The position numbers were made by a program, and so were the translations under genes. Shown piece by piece: positions 50,147 through 60,657 of a stretch of 64,000 nucleotides of DNA (position 1 is its first letter; every line of letters begins with the position of its first letter). Source of the DNA: Maniola hyperantus (Eukaryota > Arthropoda > Insecta > Lepidoptera > Nymphalidae). The stretch covers positions 9,002,501 to 9,066,500 of the forward strand of contig NC_048539.1 in the NCBI RefSeq assembly GCF_902806685.2. The letters run 5' to 3'. The notes under the pieces are model-generated. The model made no database searches. It was not told the DNA's origin and worked only from the letters and a program-made list of their open reading frames with translations.

Positions 50147-51379
50147 AGAGGCTTCCAGTGGAAGACCCTCCATTCAGCCATCACTGAGAAACCATTCACT
50201 TTTGACATATGCAAATACCGTATCCAAAATTTCCTTAGAGTATTTAAAATAAACATCTCCATGAAAATTCTGTCTGATATTCATCTCCTGCGCCTTACAT
50301 AATATATTATGCTATACATTCGCCTGTTACCCAAACAATTTGTAAAGTTTGTTCTGATAATTTTTAAGACAAAGATGATTTGCTGAATGTTATTTATTTA
50401 TTTAACCATCTTTATTGCTAATCATTATATTCAAAAGAATAAAAATGCAGGAGATACTTAGACCAAAGGGCGACTTTATCATCTGAATGTTTCAGTCATT
50501 TATTAAAGGGGGTATCTGGATTCTTAACTGAGTTCTGTTTGGTATAATAAAGCATTGGTGGTAACGGCCATGATGTCCTCAGTGGGGCCAAATAAGTGTT
50601 AGCTATTGTTTAGTGAGTACAGTTCTCCGTTATTTTTAGTTTACGAAACCCCTTTAAATGAGCAATTTAACCAATGTCTTGTTATAACCAACATCTCGCC
50701 ACGTGGGCGAGATAAAATGTTATCATTCGATTCACTGGCGTAAAATTTAAATTGCACTCAATTAACTTTGTACATAAAATAAATAGATTCAATAACCGAT
50801 TATAGGTAACCATTGGGACTTTTCCTCGCCAAAATTTGTATTAAAGAAACCTAGATCCAGATTTAGATTTCGGTGTCGGTGTCGACACGTTCGTCAACCA
50901 AATCGCCATTTGTTTAATTTGGTTTCTCAATTAGCATCTCATTTGCATTAGATACACAATATGGTAAATGCATTATAAGATATGTAAGAAAACTCACCTG
51001 GTTGTATAACGCATCGATCCGAGGATCGATCGTTACCTGGTAATTTCTCGCCGTTTCTCTCGGGAGTCACTCTCAATCCTGCTCGTTGCTTGAATCGCTG
51101 CTGGATGTCGAGGTATCCCCTTTTTCAAGAGCCCTCTCAGGCACCAATAAGCGCGAAACACCAGATCGATTAGCTTACGTAGCCTATCGACATTGTTCGC
51201 GCACGTGGGGTCCAACCAAAATGTCCCCACGGTAATATTACGAAATAATAAGAAAATATATATCATGATCACCGTATTATCACATTTATTGCACTTATTG
51301 AAAATAATTTTTTTGCAAAGGAAGACGGATTAACGATATAATTTTAGATTCGACGCGCACGCGGCGAAAGTACACAACG

Positions 51380-51570
51380 CTATGACATCCAAGATGGCAG
51401 CGGCTCACTGCCTTGCTGGGTGAGACACTAGCGCCCCTATATCCGGTAAGGTAAACTACATTATTGCATAGGAATATACATGTTTATGGATGAAGCGCGC
51501 ATATATGCGGTGAGTACATAATTGCTTCTTCATATATAAATGCTGTATGTTTTCCGGAGGCACATCAATA
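51380..51570. repeat. DIRS right inverted terminal repeat
   Basis: Inverse match to 46602-46773. The outer tip CCGGAGGCACATCAATA is specific to this end. Confidence 0.85.
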
Positions 51571-53252
51571 ATATTATTATGTCTCAAGGGTTATACCTAA
51601 CTTATAAGATATCTATTTTGGGGAAATTTAGAGGCAACTATTTGCATAAATAAACTAAATGAAAGTACAAAATTGCAAAACTAATTGGTATCGTCAAGGC
51701 ACTACTTCACTTAATAATAAAGATGTTAGCCTTAGTTTTTATAAAAATATTTATTTTTATAAATATTATTTATTATCTAGGAATGATTGATTTTATTAAC
51801 ATGATTTGCGTTACCAAAACATCGTGCATCTTACTCTTGAGCATTAAGAAGGAACTTACATCGATATCTTTGATTAAATACCACTAATTTTATAGAATTT
51901 CAGAAAATCTGATTGATTCTTTCTATCTAAATCTTAGAATGCTTTTGTACCTAAAAAGTGCTATTCCATGGTAACTTATGATTTAAAAGATGTAGAAAAA
52001 GAAAAGGTAAAAGATTCAAATTCAAACGGCGCTATTTAGTCAAAGATATGAGTTACTGAAGTTATGCAATGATATTAGAATAAAAGTTATTTTCTTAAAA
52101 ACATGAGTACGGTGATCTACGGACGAATACGTCTACGAAGGTAAATTTGTCAAAAAGCTTGCAAATGTATAACTAAAGTAAAAAAAACCAACATTGTTGA
52201 GAGTTCTTTATCTTGAGTCTTGACATTTAAGCCAACCGGAACCCTGTTATGTACAGACGGACCTCCGCCATAAGACACATAAGTATAGGTACCGTTGATC
52301 AAACACGTTTTTCCCCGACATTTTCTATACGTAGGTAATTGTCTAGACTCTAGGTAGCTACATACCTACGTAGCATTTATTTTTATACTTACGTAGGTAC
52401 TTCCTATTTCTCATTAATTTATCCATTACTTAGAATTACCTACTAATAAAATAGATTTAGGCAATGTAAAAGATCGAATCGAAATAAATGTAGTCTTGTG
52501 AACTACTGTACCTAGACCTCTGGTTTTTTAAAGTTATGCCATAGTGAATTAATAATTCTATAGCTATTTCCACAGAATATATTAAACAATGGGGGTGGCC
52601 TTCCAACATCAATGGCTCTTTCTAATAAGTACAGCAGATAAGGGGTAGGTTATATGTGGCCTATAATATGTAGTAAAAGCTTTTTATGTGTCAGTGTGTC
52701 ACAGCATAGCATAGCTCAGCAGAACCATAAAGCGAGTCACGGCTACAAATCCCAATTCGTACATGGATGATATAAATAATTCTCTTAATTCCATTGTGAT
52801 AAAAGTAAGACAAGTGAACAAAAGGCACATATAAAAACAGATAGCAGGTCTCGGGCATTGTTTTGGCGGTGTTCCGGCCTCGACGGCCACACGTCGTAAT
52901 TAGCTCCATTGTGGCCAGAACGATCCTATCGACAACGCTTCCGATGGATTTACCTACGTAAGTAACCGCTTTCCACTCATTGTTTATACCGACTTCATTC
53001 CATGATGGCGTTGCTATTTATAAAAATACGGTTTTCGGATAACCAAAAGATTTTTTTTATATTTTTTATTACGAAACCTCTACTTTACCTTACTTAAGAG
53101 CTTACCAACTACAATTTAACCACAGAGCAAGGATGGTATGAGATATTGAGATATACCTACCAGAGGTTCGACGAAGCCGTTTAGACAGAGCAATAGGAGG
53201 TAACCGGTAACGATCGACCCGGATCTGAGTTCTGTAATAGTACATGATAGTC
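51571..53252. other. Intergenic, no gene seen
   Basis: AT-rich with TAGGTA/TACCTA hexamers at 52320-52445. Frames at 52691-52909 and 53102-53302 (minus) have no domains. No gene supported. Confidence 0.4.
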
Positions 53253-53382
53253 CGCGACAGGTCAAAATGGAATCGGAGTATGAGCCAGGGGACGCCCCGC
53301 AAACGTCACCTGAGCTCGCCTGCACCGGGTTAGCGCGGGGGTTGTGCGGGTGTGCGGGGCGTTCCCTACAAGTGTTATTTCT
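53253..53382. mobile_element. GC-rich MITE copy, partial
   Basis: Same family as 34406-34552. It starts CGCGACAGGTCAAAATGG. The right terminal repeat is missing after GGGGCGTTCCCTAC. Confidence 0.65.
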
Positions 53383-53389
53383 TGTACGA

Positions 53390-53446
53390 TGGTAAGGAAC
53401 CCGTCGTGAGCGAGTCAAACCGTCTCGCACTTGACCGGATTTTTTG
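53390..53446. repeat. End fragment of the AAACCGG MITE-like family
   Basis: Contains AAGGAACCCGTCG and CTCGCACTTGACCGGATTTT, matching the right ends of 1399-1946 and 26550-27053. Confidence 0.5.
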
Positions 53447-53631
53447 AAAGTTAGAATTAATTTACAACTTTGCAAGAATCCCGATTTTTTTTATTTTGAA
53501 AAAAAAAAACGTTTATTAATAATATTATGACTAATAATTAAGTCGATGAACTGGTTTTGTAATAAAATGTTTATAAAGTATTAATAGATCGCCCGGTAGG
53601 CCATATTTATGAACTTGAATCGTAGGTATAG

Positions 53632-53764
53632 TCTGCGACATATTGAGATGGCAATCGGGTATGAGGCGGGGGGACGCCCCGCACACCCGCACGTCTGCGT
53701 CACCCGCGCTCGCCCGCATCGGTTTCGTGCGAGGGCTGTGCGGGTGTACGGGGCATTACCTATC
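53632..53764. mobile_element. GC-rich MITE copy
   Basis: Third copy: TGCGACATATTGAGATGGCA at the left, GGGTGTACGGGGCATTACC at the right. It lies 250 bases from the second copy. Confidence 0.65.
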
Positions 53765-53975
53765 TATATATTATTTACTCTCAAGAAGTACTAGCTACCT
53801 CTTTACAAAACTCAGGCCACTGATTGATAAATTCATATTTATAATCACAGTTGTAGGAAAGTTTACCCCACTTAGGTTTAACGACGCTAAGTCGAAGAAA
53901 AAATCATATTCGGTGCCTCGATAGTACAATGTAGAAATCATTGATATAGGTATTATAGTGGATTGCAATTGTATT

Positions 53976-54190
53976 TTTTTTATTCCTATACAAGTTAGTG
54001 CCTGAATGTGATCTCATTAGGTGGTAAGTGATGATGCAGTCTCGGGCTAACTCAAAACGGCACAGATTTGCCGGTTATGGTGGTAACTGGCTACGGCCGA
54101 AACCTCCCACCAGACCAGACCAATGACAATTTCGAAATTATGAATTTGCATATTGGCCCTGCCGGGAATCGGGCCCGGGATCCCCCTAAT
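53976..54190. repeat. Dispersed repeat fragment (LINE-like)
   Basis: Shares the GGTGGTAAGTGATGATGCAG block with 231-415 and has a longer right part that matches 34600-34775 in inverse orientation. Confidence 0.5.
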
Positions 54191-54539
54191 AAGACCACAT
54201 CGCTCACCACTGCGTCAAATATAGTTTCTGCATAGCCGTAAAATGCGGTACTTTCACGAAAGAATCTAGGAAATCTAGGTATCTCCATCCGCAGTTCATT
54301 CTTTAGATAAAACGATTTTAAAGAAAGAATCATTTTTAACAAGTATTCAAATGGCTACGTAAAAATGTAAATTAACTTTCATTCGAATTGTATGACTAGA
54401 TTTAAAAATTTCACAACTGGTTTTATATTTTTGTTCAGTTATTAAAAACAAAACACTGGCCAAGATTTAATAATGTATCATAAAAATTTGACGTGTTAAG
54501 TAATCCATTACTACTTATAATAATTAATATCAATCATCA

Positions 54540-54655
54540 ATACTTATAATAAAACTGTAACAGGTCAAATTCTGTACATTGAAGATATTTTGAAATTTTT
54601 TTTTCGAGGGCACTCTATAATCGATACTGAACACAAAACTGTAATTTTTTTCATT

Positions 54656-54688
<33 letters not shown>

Positions 54689-55030
54689 ATCACGGCCGCG
54701 CATCACGCTGAAACTACTGAATGGATTCCAATGAAACTTGGTACGATTTGAGGTCATACTATGAGGAAGAATATAGGATACTTTTTATCCCGAAATTCAG
54801 CATGGTTCCCGTAGGAGAGGGGATGTAAGTTAAAATGTATACTGAGTTGTAATTCATTAACGCGTAGTCCGATTTCATTCATTCTTTTTTTGTTAGAAAG
54901 GGGATATTTTAAAAATTGTTCCGTAAATATTTCAAGGTAATCGGTTTTTAACCGACTGTCAAAAATGAGGTGGTTCTTTTTTCTACATCGATTTTTTCGA
55001 GGTTTCTGGACCGATTTGCAAATTTTTTTT
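54540..55030. repeat. Transposable-element fragment with (GTCT)n run
   Basis: Runs from GAGGGCACTCTATAATCGAT through a (GTCT)7 microsatellite at 54659-54688 to AACCGACTGTCAAAAATGAG and GGTTTCTGGACCGATTTGCA, the last block shared with 14966-15085. Confidence 0.5.
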
Positions 55031-55762
55031 TTAAATCAACAAAAAAAGTTTTCGTGGTGGTCACATAAAAAAATCTGGATTCAACTCCTTAATCCTGATG
55101 CTACAGGGTTACTGCCCGCCTGAGTTATCAAGATTCAGGAAGTGTTCATAGTGAATTCATATTGTAGGTACCAAGCAACGACTTTATTCTCAGACTTCAA
55201 GTCTCAACTCCTCAACCCTGATCGGAATCATTTTGTTGCTACAGAGATAGCTTGCATCCTGAAATCTGATATAGGCTAATGCTAAGAGTTTCCACGAGAT
55301 TATTAATAACCAAAATGCACGCGGACGAAGTTGGGGGCTAGTAGGTACCCAATAAATAATTTATTACTAAGATGATCGAATCTTTACGCACGACACGCGA
55401 AACTTGTTCCATTCAGGATATTCACAGTAATATTGGTTTCCTGTACATAACGTGTGTTGCAACTAATCTATAATTGATCACTTACTGATGATCAGGTCGT
55501 GAATGTGGTGATAATCATCTTAACTCTGCTAATAACTTATTTTGCGGACGCTACAGCAGCACATTAAGCTAACTTGCCTAAAGGTGCTAACGAACACCAC
55601 TTACCAATTACCATTGCCTGTGATTACGGGAACGACATCGTTAAAGATGAACTATACGATGCTATGTTCTTTGTTCATACCTAGGTGTGAATGTTAAACA
55701 ATATTACTGAGTTATCTATTAAAACATTTATTTTCATGATCGTTAAAATTGTATAGTATCTC
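55031..55762. other. Intergenic, no gene seen
   Basis: Includes a short Helitron-like family B scrap at 55235-55345 ending GCACGCGGACGAAGTTGG. Nothing else recognised. Confidence 0.4.
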
Positions 55763-55987
55763 GTCATCATCATCATAACTCATCGCCAGCTCACTACTAA
55801 GACCGGTTTTCTTCTCAGAATGACAATGCTTTGGCTATAGTCTACCACGCTGACCAAGTGTGGGTTGGCAGACTTCACGCACCTTTGAGAACTCTCAGCC
55901 ATGCAAGTTTCCTCACGATGTTTCCCACTGTTAAAACAAGTGATATTTAATTGCATAAAACGCACATAACTCCGAAAAGTTAGACGT
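55763..55987 (-). mobile_element. SINE fragment with ATGATG tail
   Basis: Minus-orientation copy of the family at 21852. It is truncated before the tRNA-like head and ends with TCATCATCATCAT at its left. Confidence 0.7.
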
Positions 55988-57703
55988 CTGGGAGGCCCGG
56001 GGCCTCTAACTTAAAACCCCGGACCCCCTGACGAGGAGGATATATTCGTAAATAAATCTTTTGGGCACATATTTTTTTAAATATGTTTGTTTTAATAATG
56101 TACTTATTTATGTTTGTTTCGTGGGCCATATAACTTAGTTGTTAGGTACTCGTAGAATATCTAAACAAATCTGGCAAGAAAGCCAGCGGAAACGGAAAGC
56201 AACATTCATTTATATTAGGTACTTAATTCATTGCAAAGACAGCAAATGTAAATTGCAAGTGTAGGTATTGCGACAAATGAATTGAGCCACGCATACCTCT
56301 GTAATGAAACGTTTAAAGCTCAAAGCTGCATCACGCTTGGCGAGTATACGAGAAAAACAAGTGATATACAGTGTGTTTTTTTAACTGGGACAGTATGGGG
56401 AAATCCAAAATCATAGGACATACAGAGAAGCTGTCTAAGGAAACTTTGGGCCGTTTTTTGTAAGAACAATTTTGGCATTGTAATTTTTTGGTCAAGCGTG
56501 AGCTGACCATAAAAATCAATGAAATTGACAAACAATTTTTTAATGCCGATCGACTCCTGAATGTTTACTTAACGTTACCTGAACGTTTTAGGTATTCTAT
56601 ACAACACCAGAGTATAAAGAAATTGCTTACGTAGAGTAGACTGGGGACAATAGTAATACGGGGCAGTAGTAACACGGCCATCGTCGGCCATAATGCAAAA
56701 ATGACCGAATAATAAGCTGAGTGCATGCCTACTTGCCTCGAGAGTGTTTCAACCTGCTTATAAGGTCGACAGCTCGATGCGGTGAGAGATGAGCTTTATA
56801 TTCAACATATTATGTCGTGACGCCTTGTGTCGTATCTCTTTCTCTAACCGACATGCTTCTGATGCGTCACAATGGAATACAACACTTATATTTCGGTTTT
56901 AGTAGAAGTTGTAATAGGTACAAAAAATCACGCGTAACACTTTTGCAATTCGCGCATCATCACCCGTTGCAGTATGACGTGCTTCATAGATCCTTATAGT
57001 AGAAACAATCGTACACATGTACACGCGCGTTCAGCGTGACAACCAGTTGCACCCTGCTGTCACGGACAGATATCATTTATAATGGAAATCACTCACGGTA
57101 GTTTCAACGCTAAAAATTCTGTCACGCGTTGTGTTTGCTTCAGGCTTTACTCCAAAGCTTGTTAAAAAGATGTAAACAGACGTTTTGATTATTATGAAGC
57201 ATGCAAACTTTCTAAATTCGGATTGGTCGTCTATTTAGCGTCAGAGGTTTTCCAGTGTATAATCAGAAGTTATTAGTAAGGTCAAGGAACACGTTTTTTG
57301 AGCCGTGATAAATAGTTACCATAAATGCTTTAATAACTACGTTTCACTTATTACGGTGATGCTGCTAATGGACGTTTTAAGAATTTAATGACACTAATTT
57401 ATGTTTTGTAACATTAGATATGTGAAAATTTTGACGAATTATTATTTGTGCCTTGATACGCAAGCCAGTTTTCTATAGGTACTATTAACATTATAGGCTA
57501 TTCATCATGTCTTAAAAACAGGGCAATAAGGAACTAAGACGTTCACAGTCTTATTTTTTTTTATTGTAGGAATCGTTCAATGGGTTACAAAAGAAGAAAA
57601 AACCGCGGAGTTAAATTAGAGGGTGAAAATTGAAATAGGGATGAAAAAGCTTCCATTTTGGTGTTTTAAATATATCTCGTAAACAACGCAAAATTACAAT
57701 ATA
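55988..57703. other. Intergenic, no gene seen
   Basis: AT-rich. Overlapping minus frames at 56320-56535 show no domain. No gene supported. Confidence 0.4.
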
Positions 57704-57890
57704 TCTCTTATAATATAAAAATGAATCACTAAATGTGTTGGTCATCGCAAATCTCGAGAACAGCTGAACCGATTTTGCTAATTCTTTTTTTATAATATTC
57801 CTTGAAGTACGAGGATGGTTCTTACAGAGAGAAAAATTTAAAAAAATTTAATTGACTGTTACGCGGAACGAAGTTCGCCAGGGCAGCTAG
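57704..57890 (+). mobile_element. Helitron-like non-autonomous element (family A)
   Basis: Third copy, inserted between A and T. It starts TCTC and ends GGGCAGCTAG. Confidence 0.75.
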
Positions 57891-58377
57891 TTGTATATGA
57901 AACTTATCTTCAATGTCCGTCCTCTAATTTAATATAGCACTCCGCAGTTTTTTCTATTTTTATAACGCAGATAGATGCATCCATCGTTTCTCTTAATAGT
58001 TCTGACCAACACGCGTCTCGGGGCAAATATCTGTTTAATGCTAATAGAACATAAAATATAGCGCGCCTAGCGCCGGTCCAGGAGTGGTGTGACTGCAGCG
58101 TGTGCCGTTATCAGGAGGTGCTGAAATGTATAAAAATGCGCATTGCCCTTCAACAATATTTTTGAAAAAAAATGTCTTCACCCGTACACTTTTCTAATAA
58201 TAAATAATAGTTGTAACTTTATTACGCTTTAGTTATAAACTCTAATATTTTCTACTCTGCATAAATAATAATTTTACCATTTTGTGAGTATCTATGTGCT
58301 AATAATATATCTATGAAATGATGCCACATTGGACATGTTAAGTAAGTCTTTATTATTCCATTGAAGTTAGTGAGTCA
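57891..58377. other. Intergenic, no gene seen
   Basis: No gene or recognised repeat. Confidence 0.4.
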
Positions 58378-58725
58378 TTCTCATCATCATCATCAACCGA
58401 TAGACGTCCACTACTGCTGTCTCTTTTACTTACACACGCCACGGTCTTGCGCCGCCTGAGTCCAGCGGCTTCCTGCGACAGGATGTCGTCCGTCCACCTT
58501 GTGGTCTTCAACGCTGCGCCTTCCGGTACGAGGTCGCCATTTCAGCACCTTGGGACCCCAAATTTTCTCGGTTTTCCGAACTATGTGCCCTGCCCATTGC
58601 CACGTTAGCTTCGCAACCCATTGGGCTATGTCGGTTACTTTAGTTCTCCTACGGATCTCCTAATTTCTGATTTGACCACGTAGAGAAACTCCAAGCATAG
58701 CTCTACCGGGTCTCTCTACCGAAAA
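58378..58725 (-). pseudogene. RTE-type LINE 3' fragment (reverse transcriptase C-terminus)
   Basis: One minus-strand frame reads VTDIAQWVAKLTWQWAGHIV then RKTEKIWGPKVLKWRPRTGR, and later AGSRWTQAAQDR, the well-conserved C-terminal tail of RTE/BovB-like endonuclease/reverse transcriptase proteins. A stop interrupts it upstream (RN*EIRRR), and the element is 5'-truncated at about 58725. It ends in a (GATGAT)n tail at 58378-58392, typical of RTE. Confidence 0.8.
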
Positions 58726-59899
58726 TAATTCCAGGAATGACTATTACACCTAATTAGTTACTTACATTTTATAACTTTAACGTTGAAAATGAAATATAAT
58801 TAAAAGAAAGATACCAGTTAGTGTTTTAATTTCATTTCTTATGACAAGGTACAAAATTACAACTCATCAACATAAGTTCATTTTAGTACCTACTAACAGT
58901 AAAATCAATGATATTATTTTGTAGACCTAGAAAACTTAACAGAACACTATTTGTATAGTACCTAGTATCTACCTTACGGCTTAAGAAAATAAATAAATTA
59001 TAAAATCATCAACTTAACTCTAACTTAAACCTAAGGCTGAGATCTATAGAGCGTACCTACTTTGATTATGCTTTTAAGTTAAAATAAAATCAAACAGATT
59101 TATGTGAGCGATATAACACTGTTGTCTCGTTTTAACAGTATCTTCAGTATGAGCAAAGTCACAATACGTTCTATAGATCTCAAGCTAATATTCGAACTCT
59201 GCTAAAGGAAAAATCCAATTTTCTTTCTTTTAAGGAAGTAATTTTTGCATAGAAGTTTTTATATAAAAATAGTAAACCTTAATGATTTAAATGTGAAGCT
59301 TTTATTCAAGAAACAACTTTTAAATATTATAATATGCAAAAAATAGTAACCTACCTTTATTAAAAACAAGAAACATTTTTAATTAGCGAATCATAAGAAC
59401 ATGACCGAACCAGAGTTACTCGTACTTATGCGGAACAGAACCCAAACCTTGCCAAGGCAACAGATTTCGTGCGACAATTTAAGCTGCAAAAAGACAAACT
59501 AAATAGGTAGGAAGCAAATTCCTTAGTCATCGTGACTACGTCATAGATTTCGAAGCAAGGCCAGTTGAATTTTCCACATAAAACTTACTTCAATGACTTT
59601 TTTTTATTCTGTTCAGGATATTTTTGGAACAATGACATAACAGTAGTAAGCTGTGTTATAATCTTCTACTGTTACCATTGATATCACAAGTAATAAGTAA
59701 ATAAATACATAAAGCTTTATTAATTGAATTTTCTAGGAAGACTTTACCGGTAATACCAGTCAAAATGTCGCAAAAGATTTACCAATCCACAAGTACAAAA
59801 TTATTTAAACTAAAAAATATTTTACTTTCATCAAGAGATTCTTGGAGGAAATTCCTTCGTGACATGCCAATGATCGGTACCTACCTAAAGGTACACGGG
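58726..59899. other. Intergenic, no gene seen
   Basis: AT-rich. GATCTATAGAGCGTACC at 59041 and the region near 59165 (CGTTCTATAGATCTCAAGC) form an imperfect inverted pair about 120 bases apart, perhaps a small MITE. The serpin 3' UTR may reach into this stretch from the right. Confidence 0.35.
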
Positions 59900-60102
59900 C
59901 CTACACGGACAATTGAAATTCCGCAATTCCAGGCAATTTAGTCAATTATGACGTCACGAATGAAGCAATTTACGGCAATACCCCGCAATACTTAAAATTT
60001 TCAGCAATGTTATGCAAAATAATTTGCTCCACTTATATTGGTCCAGATTGATTCCTTACGTAAGTTGTCTGGATTTGCGAAATTTCAATTGCCCGTGTAA
60101 GG
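59900..60102. mobile_element. Small MITE
   Basis: The left end TACACGGACAATTGAAATTC matches the reverse complement of the right end, TACACGGGCAATTGAAATTT. The terminal inverted repeats are about 30 bases long. It lies just beyond the serpin's coding end. Confidence 0.7.
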
Positions 60103-60496
60103 GTTACCTTAATGCCACCCGTGCGAAGTCAAGGCAAGTAGTATAAAGGGTGATCTATACCTGCGTCACGAATCATGCACACAATGCGCATCTTTAGAAT
60201 AGAATTTGGAGGTGTTCAAAGTGGCTTGTGAGTGGTTCGCATGCATGTTGTACAAGTCACGGTGTGAACATGTTCGTGAATTTGTGGGAGTGAGTACAAA
60301 CATTATACGCATTCGCGACGTGCGCGTGCGTACAGAGACAGTGATGCGTCCATATCTAGTCATTCGATACGCGCTGTATGCATGTTTGGTGCACGTGCGC
60401 AGGTGTGCAACCACCTTATTATGTTTAAATAGGGACATCTGTTCCCGGCTCTATGGAGTTTCTCTTAGCAGCATTCCTTACACCTATTATTTGTTT
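60103..60496 (-). other. Likely serpin 3' UTR
   Basis: Directly downstream of the serpin stop on the minus strand. No canonical AATAAA is evident close by. AATAAG appears near 60416-60421. The site of polyadenylation is not established. Confidence 0.35.
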
Positions 60497-60657
60497 TTAC
60501 TTCTTGGGATCCCTATATACTCCCATGAAGAGTACGGAATTGGTGGGTCGCTCGTATATGATGTAGACGAATGGGAAATTGGCGATAAAGACGCTGGGCT
60601 CCGCGGGTCGAGAGGATCGGAATCCAAAGATCGCTGTCGCTGCCGCCGCTACCGTCC
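60497..60657 (-). CDS. Serpin terminal exon: reactive-centre loop and C-terminus
   Basis: The acceptor TTTCTTTCTAG ends at 60658. The exon starts in phase 1, completing the Gly of EEG, and encodes 52 residues to TAA (60497-60499). Key stretches are TVAAAATAIFGFRSSRPAEP, IANFPFVYIIYE and LFMGVYRDPKK. A 151-codon plus-strand frame over this exon is its shadow. Confidence 0.93.

Larger units (their letters stand above)
46551..51570 (-). mobile_element. DIRS-like tyrosine-recombinase retrotransposon, decayed
   Basis: A 5,020-base element. Inverted terminal repeats pair 46602-46773 with 51380-51551, and their outer tips differ (about 50 bases left, about 19 right). An internal complementary region at 46800-46902 is the reverse complement of the left tip joined to the reverse complement of the right tip. 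This is the hallmark of DIRS elements and is thought to template a circular intermediate. Coding remnants are on the minus strand in DIRS order: reverse transcriptase (49071-49764), RNase H-like (about 48370-48900), recombinase (about 47345-47445). Stops, shifts and a deletion show it is dead. No target duplication is obvious, as expected for the class. Confidence 0.75.

Noticed and set aside
51033..51272. 79-codon minus frame in the DIRS 5' region as a gag gene
   Set aside because: No gag or zinc-knuckle motif is visible. The position fits, but the sequence gives no support.
52691..52909. Overlapping minus-strand frames with hydrophobic stretches
   Set aside because: Both frames are open by chance. 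No signal, domain or splice context was found.
54659..54688. CRISPR-like or tandem array
   Set aside because: A simple GTCT microsatellite within a transposable-element fragment, with no spacers.
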